Of a DNA stretch of 64,000 bases, positions 43,606 through 53,056 are shown in pieces. The stretch is from JAPOXR01 sp965199765 (GTDB taxonomy: Bacteria; Pseudomonadota; Alphaproteobacteria; Rhodobacterales; Rhodobacteraceae): the NCBI GenBank assembly GCA_965199765.1, contig CBDATC010000002.1:558001-622000 (forward strand). Reading direction: 5' to 3'. The notes under the pieces were generated by a model. The model saw only the letters and a list, made by a program, of their open reading frames with translations, was not told where the DNA came from and made no database searches. Both the position numbers and the translations under genes were made by a program. How positions within the stretch are numbered: position 1 is the first letter of the stretch; every line of letters starts with the position of its first letter.

Positions 43606-44958
43606 ATGAAGTCAAAACTGCTGATGCCCGCGCTGTCTCCAACCATGGAAACCGGAACCGTGGCGCGCTGGTTTGTGGAAGTCGGCGATAAAGTTTCAAG
43701 TGGCGCAATACTCGCTGAAATCGAAACCGATAAAGCAACAATGGAATTCGAATCGATTGATGACGGCGAGATCGTCGAACTGCTCGTGCCGTCAGGAGCG
43801 GAATCAATTGCGGTCAACACGCCAATCGCAGTGATCGAAGTCGAGGGCCGGGACGAAATCGAAACCGAAGAAACCGCGCCATCCGTTTCAGTTCCCAGCC
43901 CATCCCCGTCAATTCCGGCTGAATCGACGGCCGCGCCTCCGGTCCGCATAGAAGAGGAAATCGAATACACCGGCGACACCAAGACGATGTCGGTCAGGGA
44001 AGCCTTGCGGGCTGCAATGGCAGAAGAAATGCGCCGCGAAGAAACTGTGTTTCTCATGGGTGAGGAAGTCGGCGAATATCAGGGAGCATACAAGGTATCG
44101 CAGGGGCTGCTTGAAGAGTTTGGCAGCAGACGGGTGGTTGACACTCCCATCACCGAGCATGGATTCACTGGCATTGGAGTCGGCGCGGCGTTCGGCGGAC
44201 TCCGCCCCATCGTGGAATTCATGACATTCAATTTTGCAATGCAGGCAATGGACCACCTGATCAACTCAGCGGCCAAAACACTTTACATGTCCGGCGGCCA
44301 GCTTGGCTGTCCCATCGTTTTTCGCGGACCAAATGGAGCCGCCGCACGTGTCGCAGCGCAACACAGCCAGGATTTCGCGGCGTGGTATGCGCAAGTTCCT
44401 GGGCTGAAAGTCATTCAGCCCTTTTCGGCATTCGATGCGAAGGGCCTGCTGAAGTCGGCTATTCGCGATCCGAATCCGGTCGTGTTCCTGGAAAATGAAA
44501 TTTTGTACAGCAGAGAATTCGAGGTTCCCGTTTCCGATGAATTCCTGGTTCCCATAGGCAAAGCCAAAATCTTCCGAGAGGGAACGGATGTTACGCTCGT
44601 GTCTTTTGGCATCGGCATGTCACACACCTTGAGCGCCGCCGATGCGCTTTTGCAGCTCGGCATCAGCGCTGAGGTCATAGATTTGAGAACTTTAAGACCT
44701 ATGGATACCGAGACGGTGATCAATTCGGTCAAGAAAACCAACCGCTGCGTCACAATTGAAGAAGGCTGGCCGGTCTGTTCGATCGGAAGTTATGTCAGTT
44801 CGGTGCTGATGCAGCAGGCGTTTGATTGGCTCGATGCCCCGGTTATCAACTGCACCGGCAAAGACGTGCCAATGCCATATGCAGCAAATCTTGAAAAATT
44901 GGCATTGATATCACCGGAAGAAATTGTGGAAGCGGCGAAGACCGTGACTTACCGCTAG
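43606..44958 (+). CDS. pdhB: Pyruvate dehydrogenase E1 component subunit beta with N-terminal lipoyl domain
   Basis: The 450-residue protein joins a lipoyl domain (residues about 1-78; MPALSPTMETGTVARWFVEV and lipoylated Lys in IETDKATMEFESI) to an acidic, Pro/Ser-rich linker (about 80-120) and the E1-beta catalytic part (TMSVREALRAAMAEEMRREE near 125, EEVGEYQGAYKVSQGLLEEF near 150, and EFMTFNFAMQAMDHLINSAA near 205). A lipoyl domain on E1-beta is typical of alphaproteobacteria. It pairs with pdhA; pdhC begins nine bases after its stop. Confidence 0.95.
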   Translation: MKSKLLMPALSPTMETGTVARWFVEVGDKVSSGAILAEIETDKATMEFESIDDGEIVELLVPSGAESIAVNTPIAVIEVEGRDEIETEETAPSVSVPSPSPSIPAESTAAPPVRIEEEIEYTGDTKTMSVREALRAAMAEEMRREETVFLMGEEVGEYQGAYKVSQGLLEEFGSRRVVDTPITEHGFTGIGVGAAFGGLRPIVEFMTFNFAMQAMDHLINSAAKTLYMSGGQLGCPIVFRGPNGAAARVAAQHSQDFAAWYAQVPGLKVIQPFSAFDAKGLLKSAIRDPNPVVFLENEILYSREFEVPVSDEFLVPIGKAKIFREGTDVTLVSFGIGMSHTLSAADALLQLGISAEVIDLRTLRPMDTETVINSVKKTNRCVTIEEGWPVCSIGSYVSSVLMQQAFDWLDAPVINCTGKDVPMPYAANLEKLALISPEEIVEAAKTVTYR

Positions 44959-44967
44959 GAGTCGAAG

Positions 44968-46299
44968 ATGTCGACCACTATCCTGATGCCTGCGCTCTCT
45001 CCGACCATGGAGGAAGGCACCCTCGCCAAGTGGCATGTTTCAGAAGGCAGCGCAGTCGAACCCGGTGATTTGTTGGCGGATATCGAAACCGACAAGGCCG
45101 TGATCGAATTCGAAGCTGTTGATCCGGGAGTGATCGGCAAGCTGTTGATAACAGAAGGAAGCCCGCCGGTCAGCGTCAATTCCCCGATCGCTGTCCTGCT
45201 GGACGAAGGCGAGTCCCTTCCAGACGACGTGGAGACCCTGATTGCATCGCCCGATGATTCCGAATCGAGTGTTCAGCATCTTGAAGCGAATTCCCGGCAC
45301 ACTGAAGCAAACGCGGGAAAATCCGAACAACAGGATGATAGAGTTTTTCCTTCCGCCCCTCCCGACCAAATTTCACCTTCGACCGTAAACAAGAATCATA
45401 GCCCGCGCATATTCGCCTCCCCTCTGGCGCGGCGGTTAGCAGCGCAGAACCAAATCGACTTGAATGCATTGCAGGGGTCGGGTCCACATGGTCGAATCAT
45501 AAAATCCGACATTGAAGAAGCGCTCGAAAGAGGCATCTCCAAACCCGCGCCCGCGCCGATTGCCCCGCCAAGCGGCACACCGGATACCGCGCAGTTTTAT
45601 GTCGGTCGCCAATACAAAGAAGTCCAGCTTGATGGCATGCGGCGCACGGTTGCCGCCCGCTTAACCGAAGCGAGTCAAACCATCCCGCATTTCTATTTGC
45701 GACGGGACATAGAAATAGACTCTTTGCTCGCCGTGCGACAGGAAGCGAACGGCATTCTGGCGGCGGATAACGAAAAACTATCGATTAATGATTTCATTAT
45801 CCGCGCGTGCGCACTCGCGCTGCAAAAAGTCCCTGAAGCCAATACTGTTTGGGCGGGAGACCGCATGTTTCAGATGGAAGCTTCTGATGTGGCGGTGGCG
45901 GTTGCAATCGAAGGCGGATTGTTCACACCGGTTTTGCGCGATGCCGAGACTAAATCGGTTCGCGAACTGTCAATGGAAATGAAGGATTTGGCAAAGCGCG
46001 CTCATAGCCGCAAGCTGATGCCGCAGGACTATACCGGCGGCTCGTTTTCCATATCAAATCTGGGAATGTTCGGGATCAAGAATTTCGACGCGGTGATCAA
46101 TCCTCCGCACAGCTCCATCCTTGCTGTGGGAACGACCGAACGCAAGCCAACCGAGGCACAAGACGGAGGGCTGCGGTTTGTGACCGCGATGTCTGTTACC
46201 CTGTCCTGCGATCACCGGGTGATTGATGGCGCGGCCGGCGCTAAATTCCTATCCGCGATCGCCGACTACCTGGAAAAACCGGTTTCCATGCTCGTGTGA
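44968..46299 (+). CDS. pdhC: Pyruvate dehydrogenase E2, dihydrolipoamide acetyltransferase
   Basis: The 443-residue E2 has a lipoyl domain (about 1-78, Lys in IETDKAVIEFEAV), a flexible linker, the E3-binding domain (FASPLARRLAAQNQIDLNAL near 150-170, then GSGPHGRIIKSDIEEAL), and the acyltransferase core with the catalytic His in TLSCDHRVIDGAAGAKFLSA near 412-431. It builds the complex core and transfers acetyl groups to CoA. No lpd (E3) gene follows; cysE converges on it instead, so E3 must be encoded elsewhere. Confidence 0.95.
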   Translation: MSTTILMPALSPTMEEGTLAKWHVSEGSAVEPGDLLADIETDKAVIEFEAVDPGVIGKLLITEGSPPVSVNSPIAVLLDEGESLPDDVETLIASPDDSESSVQHLEANSRHTEANAGKSEQQDDRVFPSAPPDQISPSTVNKNHSPRIFASPLARRLAAQNQIDLNALQGSGPHGRIIKSDIEEALERGISKPAPAPIAPPSGTPDTAQFYVGRQYKEVQLDGMRRTVAARLTEASQTIPHFYLRRDIEIDSLLAVRQEANGILAADNEKLSINDFIIRACALALQKVPEANTVWAGDRMFQMEASDVAVAVAIEGGLFTPVLRDAETKSVRELSMEMKDLAKRAHSRKLMPQDYTGGSFSISNLGMFGIKNFDAVINPPHSSILAVGTTERKPTEAQDGGLRFVTAMSVTLSCDHRVIDGAAGAKFLSAIADYLEKPVSMLV

Positions 46300-46320
46300 T
46301 CAGCATCGGCGGGCTGAAAA

Positions 46321-47130
46321 TCAGGCAGACGGGTGAAAATACTGATCCATTGTATCCGACGGCTGATCGCAGCCTGATTCGCCGACGATGCGTGCCGGCA
46401 CTCCCGCTACAGTTTTGCACGGCGGCACATCATGAAGAACAACGGAGCCGGCAGCCACACGGGAGCACTTTCCCACCGTGATATTGCCAAGAATTATCGC
46501 GCCGGCTCCCAGCAGCACTCCGTTATGAACTTTGGGGTGGCGATCGCCCGCCTCTTTTCCGGTGCCGCCGAGGGTAACTGAGTGCAGCATGGAAACATTG
46601 TCTCCCACTTCGGCGGTCTCGCCGATGACAATCGCATGCGCGTGATCGATCAATATTCCGCAGCCCAAGGTTGAGCGCGGATGGATATCAACGCCGAAAA
46701 CCTCGGAAATCCGCATCTGCACGTGGTAAGCGAGATCCCGCCGGTCGGCTTGCCAAAGCCAATGAGCCACCCGGTAGCCCTGCAATGCCTGAAATCCTTT
46801 AAAATACAGAATCGGCTGAACAAAGGTTTGGCAGGCTGGATCGCGATCAAAAACAGCGATCACGTCAGCCCGGGCCGACTGACCGATTGAATGATCCGAC
46901 TCATGCGCTTCAAGAGCAATATCGCGCAGATGATCAGCATTTATTTCGCTGGAAGCCAGTTTGAGAGCGAATCTGCTCGCCAGCGCATGCTCGAAGGATT
47001 GGTGATTCAGGATCCTCGTTTCTATCATTTCAGCAAGTGATGATTCCCGTGCCGTGATTTCAGCTGCTTCGATTCGAACCCGTTCCCAAACCCGATCTGT
47101 TTTATCTGAATGCAGCGCTTCTGATTCCAT
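46321..47130 (-). CDS. cysE: Serine O-acetyltransferase
   Basis: CysE acetylates serine for cysteine synthesis. The protein (269 residues from the ATG at 47130) has the SATase N-domain (SSLAEMIETRILNHQSFEHA) and the left-handed beta-helix with hexapeptide repeats: DIHPRSTLGCGILIDHAHAI near 155, VIGETAEVGDNVSMLHSVTL near 175 and ILGNITVGKCSRVAAGSVVL near 215. The His in DHAHAI is catalytic. An ATG at 47145 exists but GGAGG abuts it with no spacing; the 47130 ATG has GGAG nine bases upstream. Converges on pdhC. Confidence 0.92.
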   Translation of the reverse strand: MESEALHSDKTDRVWERVRIEAAEITARESSLAEMIETRILNHQSFEHALASRFALKLASSEINADHLRDIALEAHESDHSIGQSARADVIAVFDRDPACQTFVQPILYFKGFQALQGYRVAHWLWQADRRDLAYHVQMRISEVFGVDIHPRSTLGCGILIDHAHAIVIGETAEVGDNVSMLHSVTLGGTGKEAGDRHPKVHNGVLLGAGAIILGNITVGKCSRVAAGSVVLHDVPPCKTVAGVPARIVGESGCDQPSDTMDQYFHPSA

Positions 47131-47247
47131 CGATTCCGACTCCATCCTCCAATTATTTTCTTAACACACTCAATTTCGCTGCTTTACCGAACCTGATTTA
47201 TGCCACGACACCTTGCAACGCGCTGCACCGCCTCTCTGAACAGCCGA

Positions 47248-48426
47248 TCAATTGCTGCTTGCCGACTCTGCTTCAATGCGTCTCCAAGCTCTGACATTTT
47301 TGCGATGCTCGTTGTAGGTCTTGGCGAAAGCATGGCCGCCGGTGCCATTGGCAACAAAATACATATAGTCTGATTCCACAGGATTCAGAGCCGCGCGGAT
47401 CGCTTCCCGACCCGGGTTCGCAATCGGAGACGGCGGCAGACCACTATGCAAATAGGTATTGAAGGGCGTGTCCCGCTGCAGTTCGCTCTGCCGAAGTCCC
47501 CGTCCAAGAGGTGCTTCACCGCCGGTTATTCCATAAATGACAACTGGGTCACTCTGCAGCCGCATTCCAATCCGCAGACGGTTGGCAAATACTGAAGACA
47601 CCAACCCTCTTTCATTCGCCTGAGCGGTTTCTTTTTCGATGATCGAGGCCAAGATCAGCGTTTCCTCTGGACTGTTCACCGGAGCGTCTTGCGAAATTTT
47701 TTCCCACTCTTCTTCAAGAATTTCCATTTGCCGCGACTCCATCAGTGCCAGAAGATCGGATCGGTCAGCTCCTCTTATCACTGGATAAGTGTCGGGCGCC
47801 AATGTCCCTTCCTTGGGAATATCGCCGGGGTCTCCTTTCAGAAATTCTGCGGTCAGCAGCGCTTGCACAATCTGCCAAGAAGTCAGTCCTTCAGGCACTG
47901 CAACCCTATAGGCGACAGCGTTTTTTTGATTAACAACGTCAAGATAGACTTGCGGGATTTCGTCCTCCCGTCCAAAAACCGCAATCTGGTTATAACTTTC
48001 CTTACCCGCAGGCCTTTCCTCAAGCCGTGTCACCGGATTGCGGTTCTTCGCCTGCAGCGTCACGCGGAATCTCTCGCTTGCCGCCGTCGGATCGGTGATG
48101 ACGCTTAGTATTTGATCCATTGAAGCGCCTGCGGCAATTTCGAAGGTGCCAAAGCGAATCTTTTCCTCTCTGCCCGTTCTTTTTGCACCTTCCCGGAAAA
48201 TCAAACTCGCAGGAATAAGTCCCGAATCTTGAACCATCCCCTGTTCTTGCAAAAGCCCTGCAACCCGATAAGCGCCCGCGCCGCGGGGAATTTCAAAATA
48301 GACAGGTTCGGTGAGAGGACCATCCGCATAAAATTGATCGCGCGCTGATTGCAAAACCACCATGGCTGCCAACAATACAACCGCCGCAAGGCCTACCGCG
48401 GCTAAGAGGAGAACCCGCACTCTCAT
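47248..48426 (-). CDS. mltG: Endolytic murein transglycosylase MltG
   Basis: MltG cuts nascent glycan strands near the membrane and sets their length. The 392-residue product has one N-terminal membrane anchor (about residues 5-27), a LysM-like region, and the YceG catalytic domain with ETLILASIIEKETAQANERG near residues 258-277 (catalytic Glu in EKET), FANRLRIGMRLQSDPVVIYG near 282 and NTYLHSGLPPSPIANPG near 325. The ATG overlaps the fabF stop (ATGA), a linkage common in alphaproteobacteria. Confidence 0.94.
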   Translation of the reverse strand: MRVRVLLLAAVGLAAVVLLAAMVVLQSARDQFYADGPLTEPVYFEIPRGAGAYRVAGLLQEQGMVQDSGLIPASLIFREGAKRTGREEKIRFGTFEIAAGASMDQILSVITDPTAASERFRVTLQAKNRNPVTRLEERPAGKESYNQIAVFGREDEIPQVYLDVVNQKNAVAYRVAVPEGLTSWQIVQALLTAEFLKGDPGDIPKEGTLAPDTYPVIRGADRSDLLALMESRQMEILEEEWEKISQDAPVNSPEETLILASIIEKETAQANERGLVSSVFANRLRIGMRLQSDPVVIYGITGGEAPLGRGLRQSELQRDTPFNTYLHSGLPPSPIANPGREAIRAALNPVESDYMYFVANGTGGHAFAKTYNEHRKNVRAWRRIEAESASSN

Positions 48427-49682
48427 AGCTGGGGTTTGGCGAATATAATCGACGCGTTCGAACCACCGAATCCAAACGAATTAGACATGGCGAAATTCAC
48501 ATCCCGCGACTTTGATTGATTTGGCGCTAAATCGAACCGTGCGTCAACGACTGGATTTTCAAGATTGATTGTCGGCGGGGCAACCTGATCACGAATTGCC
48601 AAGACACAAAAAATCGCTTCGATGGCTCCAGCGGCGCCAAGGAGATGACCGGTCGCTGATTTGGTCGACGAAATCGTCGCATTGGATGCGGCTTCATCGA
48701 GCAAACGGCCGATCGCCGTGATTTCAATGGGATCAGCCATAGTCGATGTGCCGTGTGCGTTAATGTAGGAAATCTCACTGGGTTCGATTCCGGCCCGTCG
48801 TACAGCGGCACGCATGGCCCTGAAACCGCCATCGCCATCCTGTGCCGGGGCTGTGATATGATAAGCATCGCCTGACATCCCGAATCCGAAGAATTCGGCA
48901 TAAATGCGGGCTCCTCTCGCGAGCGCGTGACCGCGTTCCTCAAGTACCACAACTCCCGCGCCGTCGCCCATCACAAATCCATCCCGGTCTTTGTCAAACG
49001 GACGGCTGGCTCGCTGCGGCTCCTCCCGCCAACCCGTTGAAAGAGCTTTGCATGCATTAAACCCGGCAATGCCAATTTTCGAAATTGCACTTTCCGAACC
49101 ACCTGCCACCATGACGTCGGCATCGCCGTAAGCGATCAGCCGCGCCGCATCGCCGATCGCATGAGCTCCAGTGGCGCATGCCGTCACAACCGAATGATTC
49201 GGACCTTTGAATTTATGGCGGATTGAAACCTGTCCCGATGCAAGATTGATAAGGCAGCCTGGAATGAAAAACGGTGAGACTCGACGCGGACCACGCTCGT
49301 TAAGCAGCAGCGCGGTTTCCGCAATTGACGATAACCCGCCGATTCCAGAACCGATCATGACACCGGTGCGATTCTGCGCCTCTTCATCCTCAGGAAACCA
49401 ATCGGCATCTTTGACAGCCTGGTCGGCCGCTGCAATCGCATAAAGTATGAAATCATCGATTTTGCGCTGCTCCCTCGGCGGCAGCCATTCATCCGGACGA
49501 AAGTCTTCCGCACCTTCTCCGCGAGGAACCTCGCAGGCGTAGTGGGTGGCCAAATCGGATGCATCAAAGCTGCTGATCGTTGCAGCTCCCGAGGCGCCTT
49601 CGAGCAGTCGGCTCCACGTTGCTTCGACACCACAGGCGAGCGGAGACACCATACCCATTCCTGTCACCACAACCCTGCGCAT
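48423..49682 (-). CDS. fabF: Beta-ketoacyl-ACP synthase II
   Basis: FabF extends acyl-ACP by condensation with malonyl-ACP. The 419-residue product opens MRRVVVTGMGMVSPLACGVE and carries the Cys-His-His triad: Cys in HSVVTACATGAHAIGDAARL near 165, His in YINAHGTSTMADPIEI near 305, and His in SATGHLLGAAGAIEAIF near 342. ATG 49682 has GGAG eight bases upstream; the longer frame lacks this. It belongs to the fabD-fabG-acpP-(HisA-like)-fabF-mltG run. Confidence 0.95.
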   Translation of the reverse strand: MRRVVVTGMGMVSPLACGVEATWSRLLEGASGAATISSFDASDLATHYACEVPRGEGAEDFRPDEWLPPREQRKIDDFILYAIAAADQAVKDADWFPEDEEAQNRTGVMIGSGIGGLSSIAETALLLNERGPRRVSPFFIPGCLINLASGQVSIRHKFKGPNHSVVTACATGAHAIGDAARLIAYGDADVMVAGGSESAISKIGIAGFNACKALSTGWREEPQRASRPFDKDRDGFVMGDGAGVVVLEERGHALARGARIYAEFFGFGMSGDAYHITAPAQDGDGGFRAMRAAVRRAGIEPSEISYINAHGTSTMADPIEITAIGRLLDEAASNATISSTKSATGHLLGAAGAIEAIFCVLAIRDQVAPPTINLENPVVDARFDLAPNQSKSRDVNFAMSNSFGFGGSNASIIFAKPQL

Positions 49683-49797
49683 TGAATTTACTCCATTACA
49701 GACCGAGGCTCGACGCCACACACAGAATCATTTTTTTGCCCGCTCCGCCAATTGCAGGCTAGTTCAGCGGTTATATGAATCGACTTGAGAGATGGAA

Positions 49798-50517
49798 CTA
49801 AACCAAGCGCGCTGCCTCAAGTGCATCTTCCAGCTCTAACGACTTGTTGTAGAGCGATGATCCAACAAGCGCGCCTGTTACATTCGGAATCTGCTTCAAT
49901 CTCTCGATATCGCTCAGGGACGTGACCATGCCGCTGGCTATACAGGGTGTCCGCGTTTGCGCGGAAAGAGAGCTCAGCAGTTCCAGGCTGCTTTCTGCAA
50001 AGTCGACGCTGGCATCAACATCGGTTACCAAGAACGCCGCCAGCGGATCTTGCGCGAATGCTTGGATCAAAGCATGCGAGGTGATTGCGCTCGGCTCTTT
50101 CCATCCATGGATCATGACATTGCCCTTCCACACATCAACCGCAACCACAATCTGGTCAGGATAAAGTTTGGCCGCTGTCTTGACGATGTCGGGGCTCAAT
50201 ACGGCAAGCGTTCCGACGACGATTCGGCCCACGCCCAGTTCAATCCACTCATTGATTTTCTCAAGCGATCTAAAACCGCCGCCAACTTGAACCGGCAAAC
50301 TGCATTGTCGAATAATCTCCAGTTTGAGATCGCTGTTTTGATCATCGCCCGAAAGAGAATCGACATCGGTCAAATGCAGCCATTCGGCGCCTTTGGCGGC
50401 GAATTCGCAGGCCTTCGCAACAGCGTCGACATGCCACACCATCGGTTCATCGGTTCGGCCACGGTGGAGACTGACGCATCGGCCCTTCTCGATTTCCATG
50501 CTCGGATAGATGATCAT
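49798..50517 (-). CDS. HisA-like TIM-barrel protein in the fatty-acid cluster
   Basis: The 239-residue protein has the HisA/HisF fold: phosphate-binding loops QVGGGFRSLEKINEWIELGV near residues 77-96 and VGTLAVLSP near 101, plus IASGMVTSLSDIERL and GALVGSSLY near the C-terminus. It differs from true HisA at the first catalytic position: the conserved Asp8 of IPAIDL is Glu8 in YPSMEI. The second catalytic position, Asp128 in AVDVWKG, is kept. No other his gene is nearby; it lies between acpP and fabF. It could be a paralogue with another sugar-phosphate substrate or a divergent HisA. I recall similar proteins at this locus in other alphaproteobacteria, unverified. Confidence 0.7.
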   Translation of the reverse strand: MIIYPSMEIEKGRCVSLHRGRTDEPMVWHVDAVAKACEFAAKGAEWLHLTDVDSLSGDDQNSDLKLEIIRQCSLPVQVGGGFRSLEKINEWIELGVGRIVVGTLAVLSPDIVKTAAKLYPDQIVVAVDVWKGNVMIHGWKEPSAITSHALIQAFAQDPLAAFLVTDVDASVDFAESSLELLSSLSAQTRTPCIASGMVTSLSDIERLKQIPNVTGALVGSSLYNKSLELEDALEAARLV

Positions 50518-50715
50518 CTCTTAAACTCAGTTTATGGCTTAGCAGGTCCGATTGCCAAAATCCCAAAACCGGAACAGTCCCGCTGATTCATGCGACCGAT
50601 GATCGCCTAACCGTATGACTGACCTTGCATCTGCCGCGCTCATGATCGGCAGCGAAGGAAAATCCGATTCGACGCTGCCAAGAAAACCGCGCAGAACCTA
50701 TGCAGTGAAGAAGGT

Positions 50716-50949
50716 TCAAGAATTTTCGGAAACGTACTTCACCGCATCTCCGAAAGTGTTGATTATTTCCGCGTCTTCGTCTTTGATTTCTATTCCGAAT
50801 TCTTCTTCGAAAGCCATCACAAGTTCGACAGTATCCAAGCTATCCGCTCCCAAGTCCCCGATAAAGGACGCGCCTTCCACAACTTTTTCTTCGTTTACAC
50901 CGAGGTGCTCGACAACTATTTTCTTTACGCGCTCTTCTATGTCGCTCAT
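50716..50949 (-). CDS. acpP: Acyl carrier protein
   Basis: The 77-residue protein carries growing acyl chains on a phosphopantetheine arm. It begins MSDIEERVKKIVVEHLGVNE and contains the attachment motif GADSLDTVELVMAFEEEFGI, with Ser at about residue 36. Composition is strongly acidic, as expected. ATG 50949 has GAGGAAC upstream; the frame is open further but that part is basic and unlike ACP. fabG ends about 200 bases upstream on the same strand, so acpP likely has its own promoter as well. Confidence 0.96.
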   Translation of the reverse strand: MSDIEERVKKIVVEHLGVNEEKVVEGASFIGDLGADSLDTVELVMAFEEEFGIEIKDEDAEIINTFGDAVKYVSENS

Positions 50950-51152
50950 TTCAGTTCCTCTAAACTCCGCGGGCGCTCCGCATTTTTTTCGCACGCTCCT
51001 GCGAGCGCGATCAATATCAATCTTTGCAGGCTTTTTCTGGTGCAGGCATACAACAATCTTCCGCTGCACCGGACCAAAGCTTGCGGCATACTATATCATG
51101 TCGTTGAGAAATTCTGCAATCAATAATTCCAAGGGACCGTCAAAAAACACCC

Positions 51153-51890
51153 CTAATACATCGCCATCCCGCCATTCACATGCAGAGTCGAACCGGTGAC
51201 GTAAGAGGCTTCCTCAGAAGCCAAAAACAGTATAGCCGCCGCCACCTCTTCGGATGTTCCAATGCGTCCAACAGGAATCCGCGCCTTGATCGAGGCAACG
51301 GATTGTTCAGGCATTTTGTCAGTCATTGCCGTTTCTATCATGCCGGGCGCGACCGCATTCACTGTAATCCCTCTGCTGGCCACTTCCGCCGCAAGCGATT
51401 TTGTTACCGCGGTCAATGCAGCCTTCGATGCGGTGTAATTCGTCTGACCTGGATTTCCGGTTGCAGCGACCACCGAAGTCACATTGATTATGCGACCCCA
51501 TCGGGCTTTCATCATGTTACGCAGCACGCTTTTGGACAGCACAGCCGCAGAGGTGAGATTGACCTTAAGCACAGAGTTCCAGTCATCGTCGCGAAGCCTC
51601 ATAAACAAGCCGTCGCGCGTAACGCCAGCGCAGTTCACCAGAATCGCGATATTGCCCGTTAATTCGGCTGCGCGGGCCGCTAGCCCAGCAACGGCTTCTT
51701 CATCCGCAAGATCGCATTCAAGCGGAAAAAAATTTTCTCCGAGTTCGGATGCAAGACTTTCGAGCGCGTCTTGGCGACGTCCTGTTCCAACCACAGCGGC
51801 ACCCTGACGGTGCAGCGCTTGCGCTGCCGCTTTGCCGATTCCTCCCGTAACACCCGTAACGAGCGCTGCTTTACCGATTAAATCAAACAT
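51153..51890 (-). CDS. fabG: 3-oxoacyl-ACP reductase
   Basis: The 245-residue short-chain dehydrogenase reduces 3-oxoacyl-ACP with NADPH. It has the cofactor loop ALVTGVTGGIGKAAAQALHR near residues 8-27, NCAGVTRDGLFMRL near 85-98, the catalytic Ser near 138 and YTASKAALTAVTKSLAAEVA near 150-169 (Tyr-x3-Lys), and GMIETAMTDKMPE near 185. Its ATG overlaps the fabD stop by eight bases. Confidence 0.95.
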   Translation of the reverse strand: MFDLIGKAALVTGVTGGIGKAAAQALHRQGAAVVGTGRRQDALESLASELGENFFPLECDLADEEAVAGLAARAAELTGNIAILVNCAGVTRDGLFMRLRDDDWNSVLKVNLTSAAVLSKSVLRNMMKARWGRIINVTSVVAATGNPGQTNYTASKAALTAVTKSLAAEVASRGITVNAVAPGMIETAMTDKMPEQSVASIKARIPVGRIGTSEEVAAAILFLASEEASYVTGSTLHVNGGMAMY

Positions 51891-52830
51891 CCCGAGTCTC
51901 CAAGAGTCTTACGAAATCCTGAATTTGCTTTGGCTTACCGCATTGCGAACATGAGATCTTCGGCGATGTTCGGCGAACCATGCCCGAAAGCGCGGTTCCT
52001 GCACCGACCTCAAGAGCTTGGCTGACACCATTGTCTGCCATCCAAAGAATGGATTCCCGCCACCTCACTCTTCCAGTTACCTGCTGCACAAGAAGCTGTC
52101 GCACCGTCTCAGCTGCAGTGGGACAAGCGGTTACATTGGCGATCACCGTTCGGTTCGGAGGACGAATCTTCACTTCGCTCAGCACCGATTCCATTCGAGC
52201 GGCTGCAGTTTCCATAAGGCTGCAATGAAACGGCGCCGATGTCGGCAGCTTTACTGCCCGCCTTGCTCCATTCGCGGATGCTATTCTGATCGCCAATTCA
52301 ACGGGAGCAACTTCACCGGATACAACAACTTGTTTCGGATCATTGTCATTCGCCACTTCGCAGACGCCTTCAGCGGATGCTTGGCGAGCGATATCCTCGA
52401 CCGCATTGATCGGAAGCCCCAGCAGCGCGGCCATTGCGCCCTCGCCAACCGGCACTGCCGTTTGCATCGCTCTACCCCGTTCCCGAAGAAGACATGCGGT
52501 TTCAGCGAGGGTAAAGCAGCCAGCTGCGCACAGAGCGGTGTATTCGCCCAAACTGTGACCTGCGAAAAACGACACTGAATCGAGATCGAATCCCTCTTCG
52601 GCCAACGCGCGGAAAACCGCTATGGAAGTCGCCATCAAAGCTGGTTGTGCATTGACAGTTAGATTGAGAAGTTCCTGGTCTCCTTCCCAAATCAAAGCGG
52701 ATAGGTGTTCTCCCAAAGCTTCGTCCACTTCCGCAAACACCTGCCGCGCTGCCGGATAAACATCGGCCACGTCTTTTCCCATACCCACAGTCTGGGCGCC
52801 CTGACCCGGGAACAGCATTACCAGCGCCAT
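51883..52830 (-). CDS. fabD: Malonyl-CoA:ACP transacylase
   Basis: FabD loads malonyl groups onto ACP. The 315-residue product shows MLFPGQGAQTVGMGKDVADV near residue 5, the nucleophile motif FAGHSLGEYTALCAAGCFTL near 88-107 (Ser in GHSLG), and the catalytic His region SAPFHCSLMETAA near 200. It heads the fatty-acid operon on this strand; the region between it and rpsF on the other strand (about 280 bases) holds both promoters. Confidence 0.95.
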   Translation of the reverse strand: MALVMLFPGQGAQTVGMGKDVADVYPAARQVFAEVDEALGEHLSALIWEGDQELLNLTVNAQPALMATSIAVFRALAEEGFDLDSVSFFAGHSLGEYTALCAAGCFTLAETACLLRERGRAMQTAVPVGEGAMAALLGLPINAVEDIARQASAEGVCEVANDNDPKQVVVSGEVAPVELAIRIASANGARRAVKLPTSAPFHCSLMETAAARMESVLSEVKIRPPNRTVIANVTACPTAAETVRQLLVQQVTGRVRWRESILWMADNGVSQALEVGAGTALSGMVRRTSPKISCSQCGKPKQIQDFVRLLETRDV

Positions 52831-52982
52831 GGTTTTCTCCTGCTCGAATTTGTCCTTTTCTTAACGGGGACATGTTGAATCGTCCATAAGCGATCACGGT
52901 TTACGGCGCGTGCACGGATTTAAGCGATACGAGTGTCAATCAGCCTTTCGGCGAATCAGGAGTTGCAGCTGAATGCAATAAT

Positions 52983-53012
52983 TTGTCTTGCTAATCCGCA
53001 TTTTTGTTATAT
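52983..53012 (+). promoter_or_regulatory. Probable promoter of rpsF-rpsR-rplI
   Basis: TTGTCT (52983-52988), an 18-base spacer and TTATAT (53007-53012), followed by AAGG. Transcription near 53020 would give a leader of about 90 bases that contains the hairpin at 53057-53085. Confidence 0.45.
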
Positions 53013-53056
53013 AAGGCTCTCGCTTTCGCGCAACTATCGAAACGAGCGCCTCTCGT

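Noticed and set aside
48781..48791. tRNA-like GGTTCGATTCC string
   Set aside because: It lies within fabF coding sequence with no cloverleaf partners; no tRNA gene was found in any gap.
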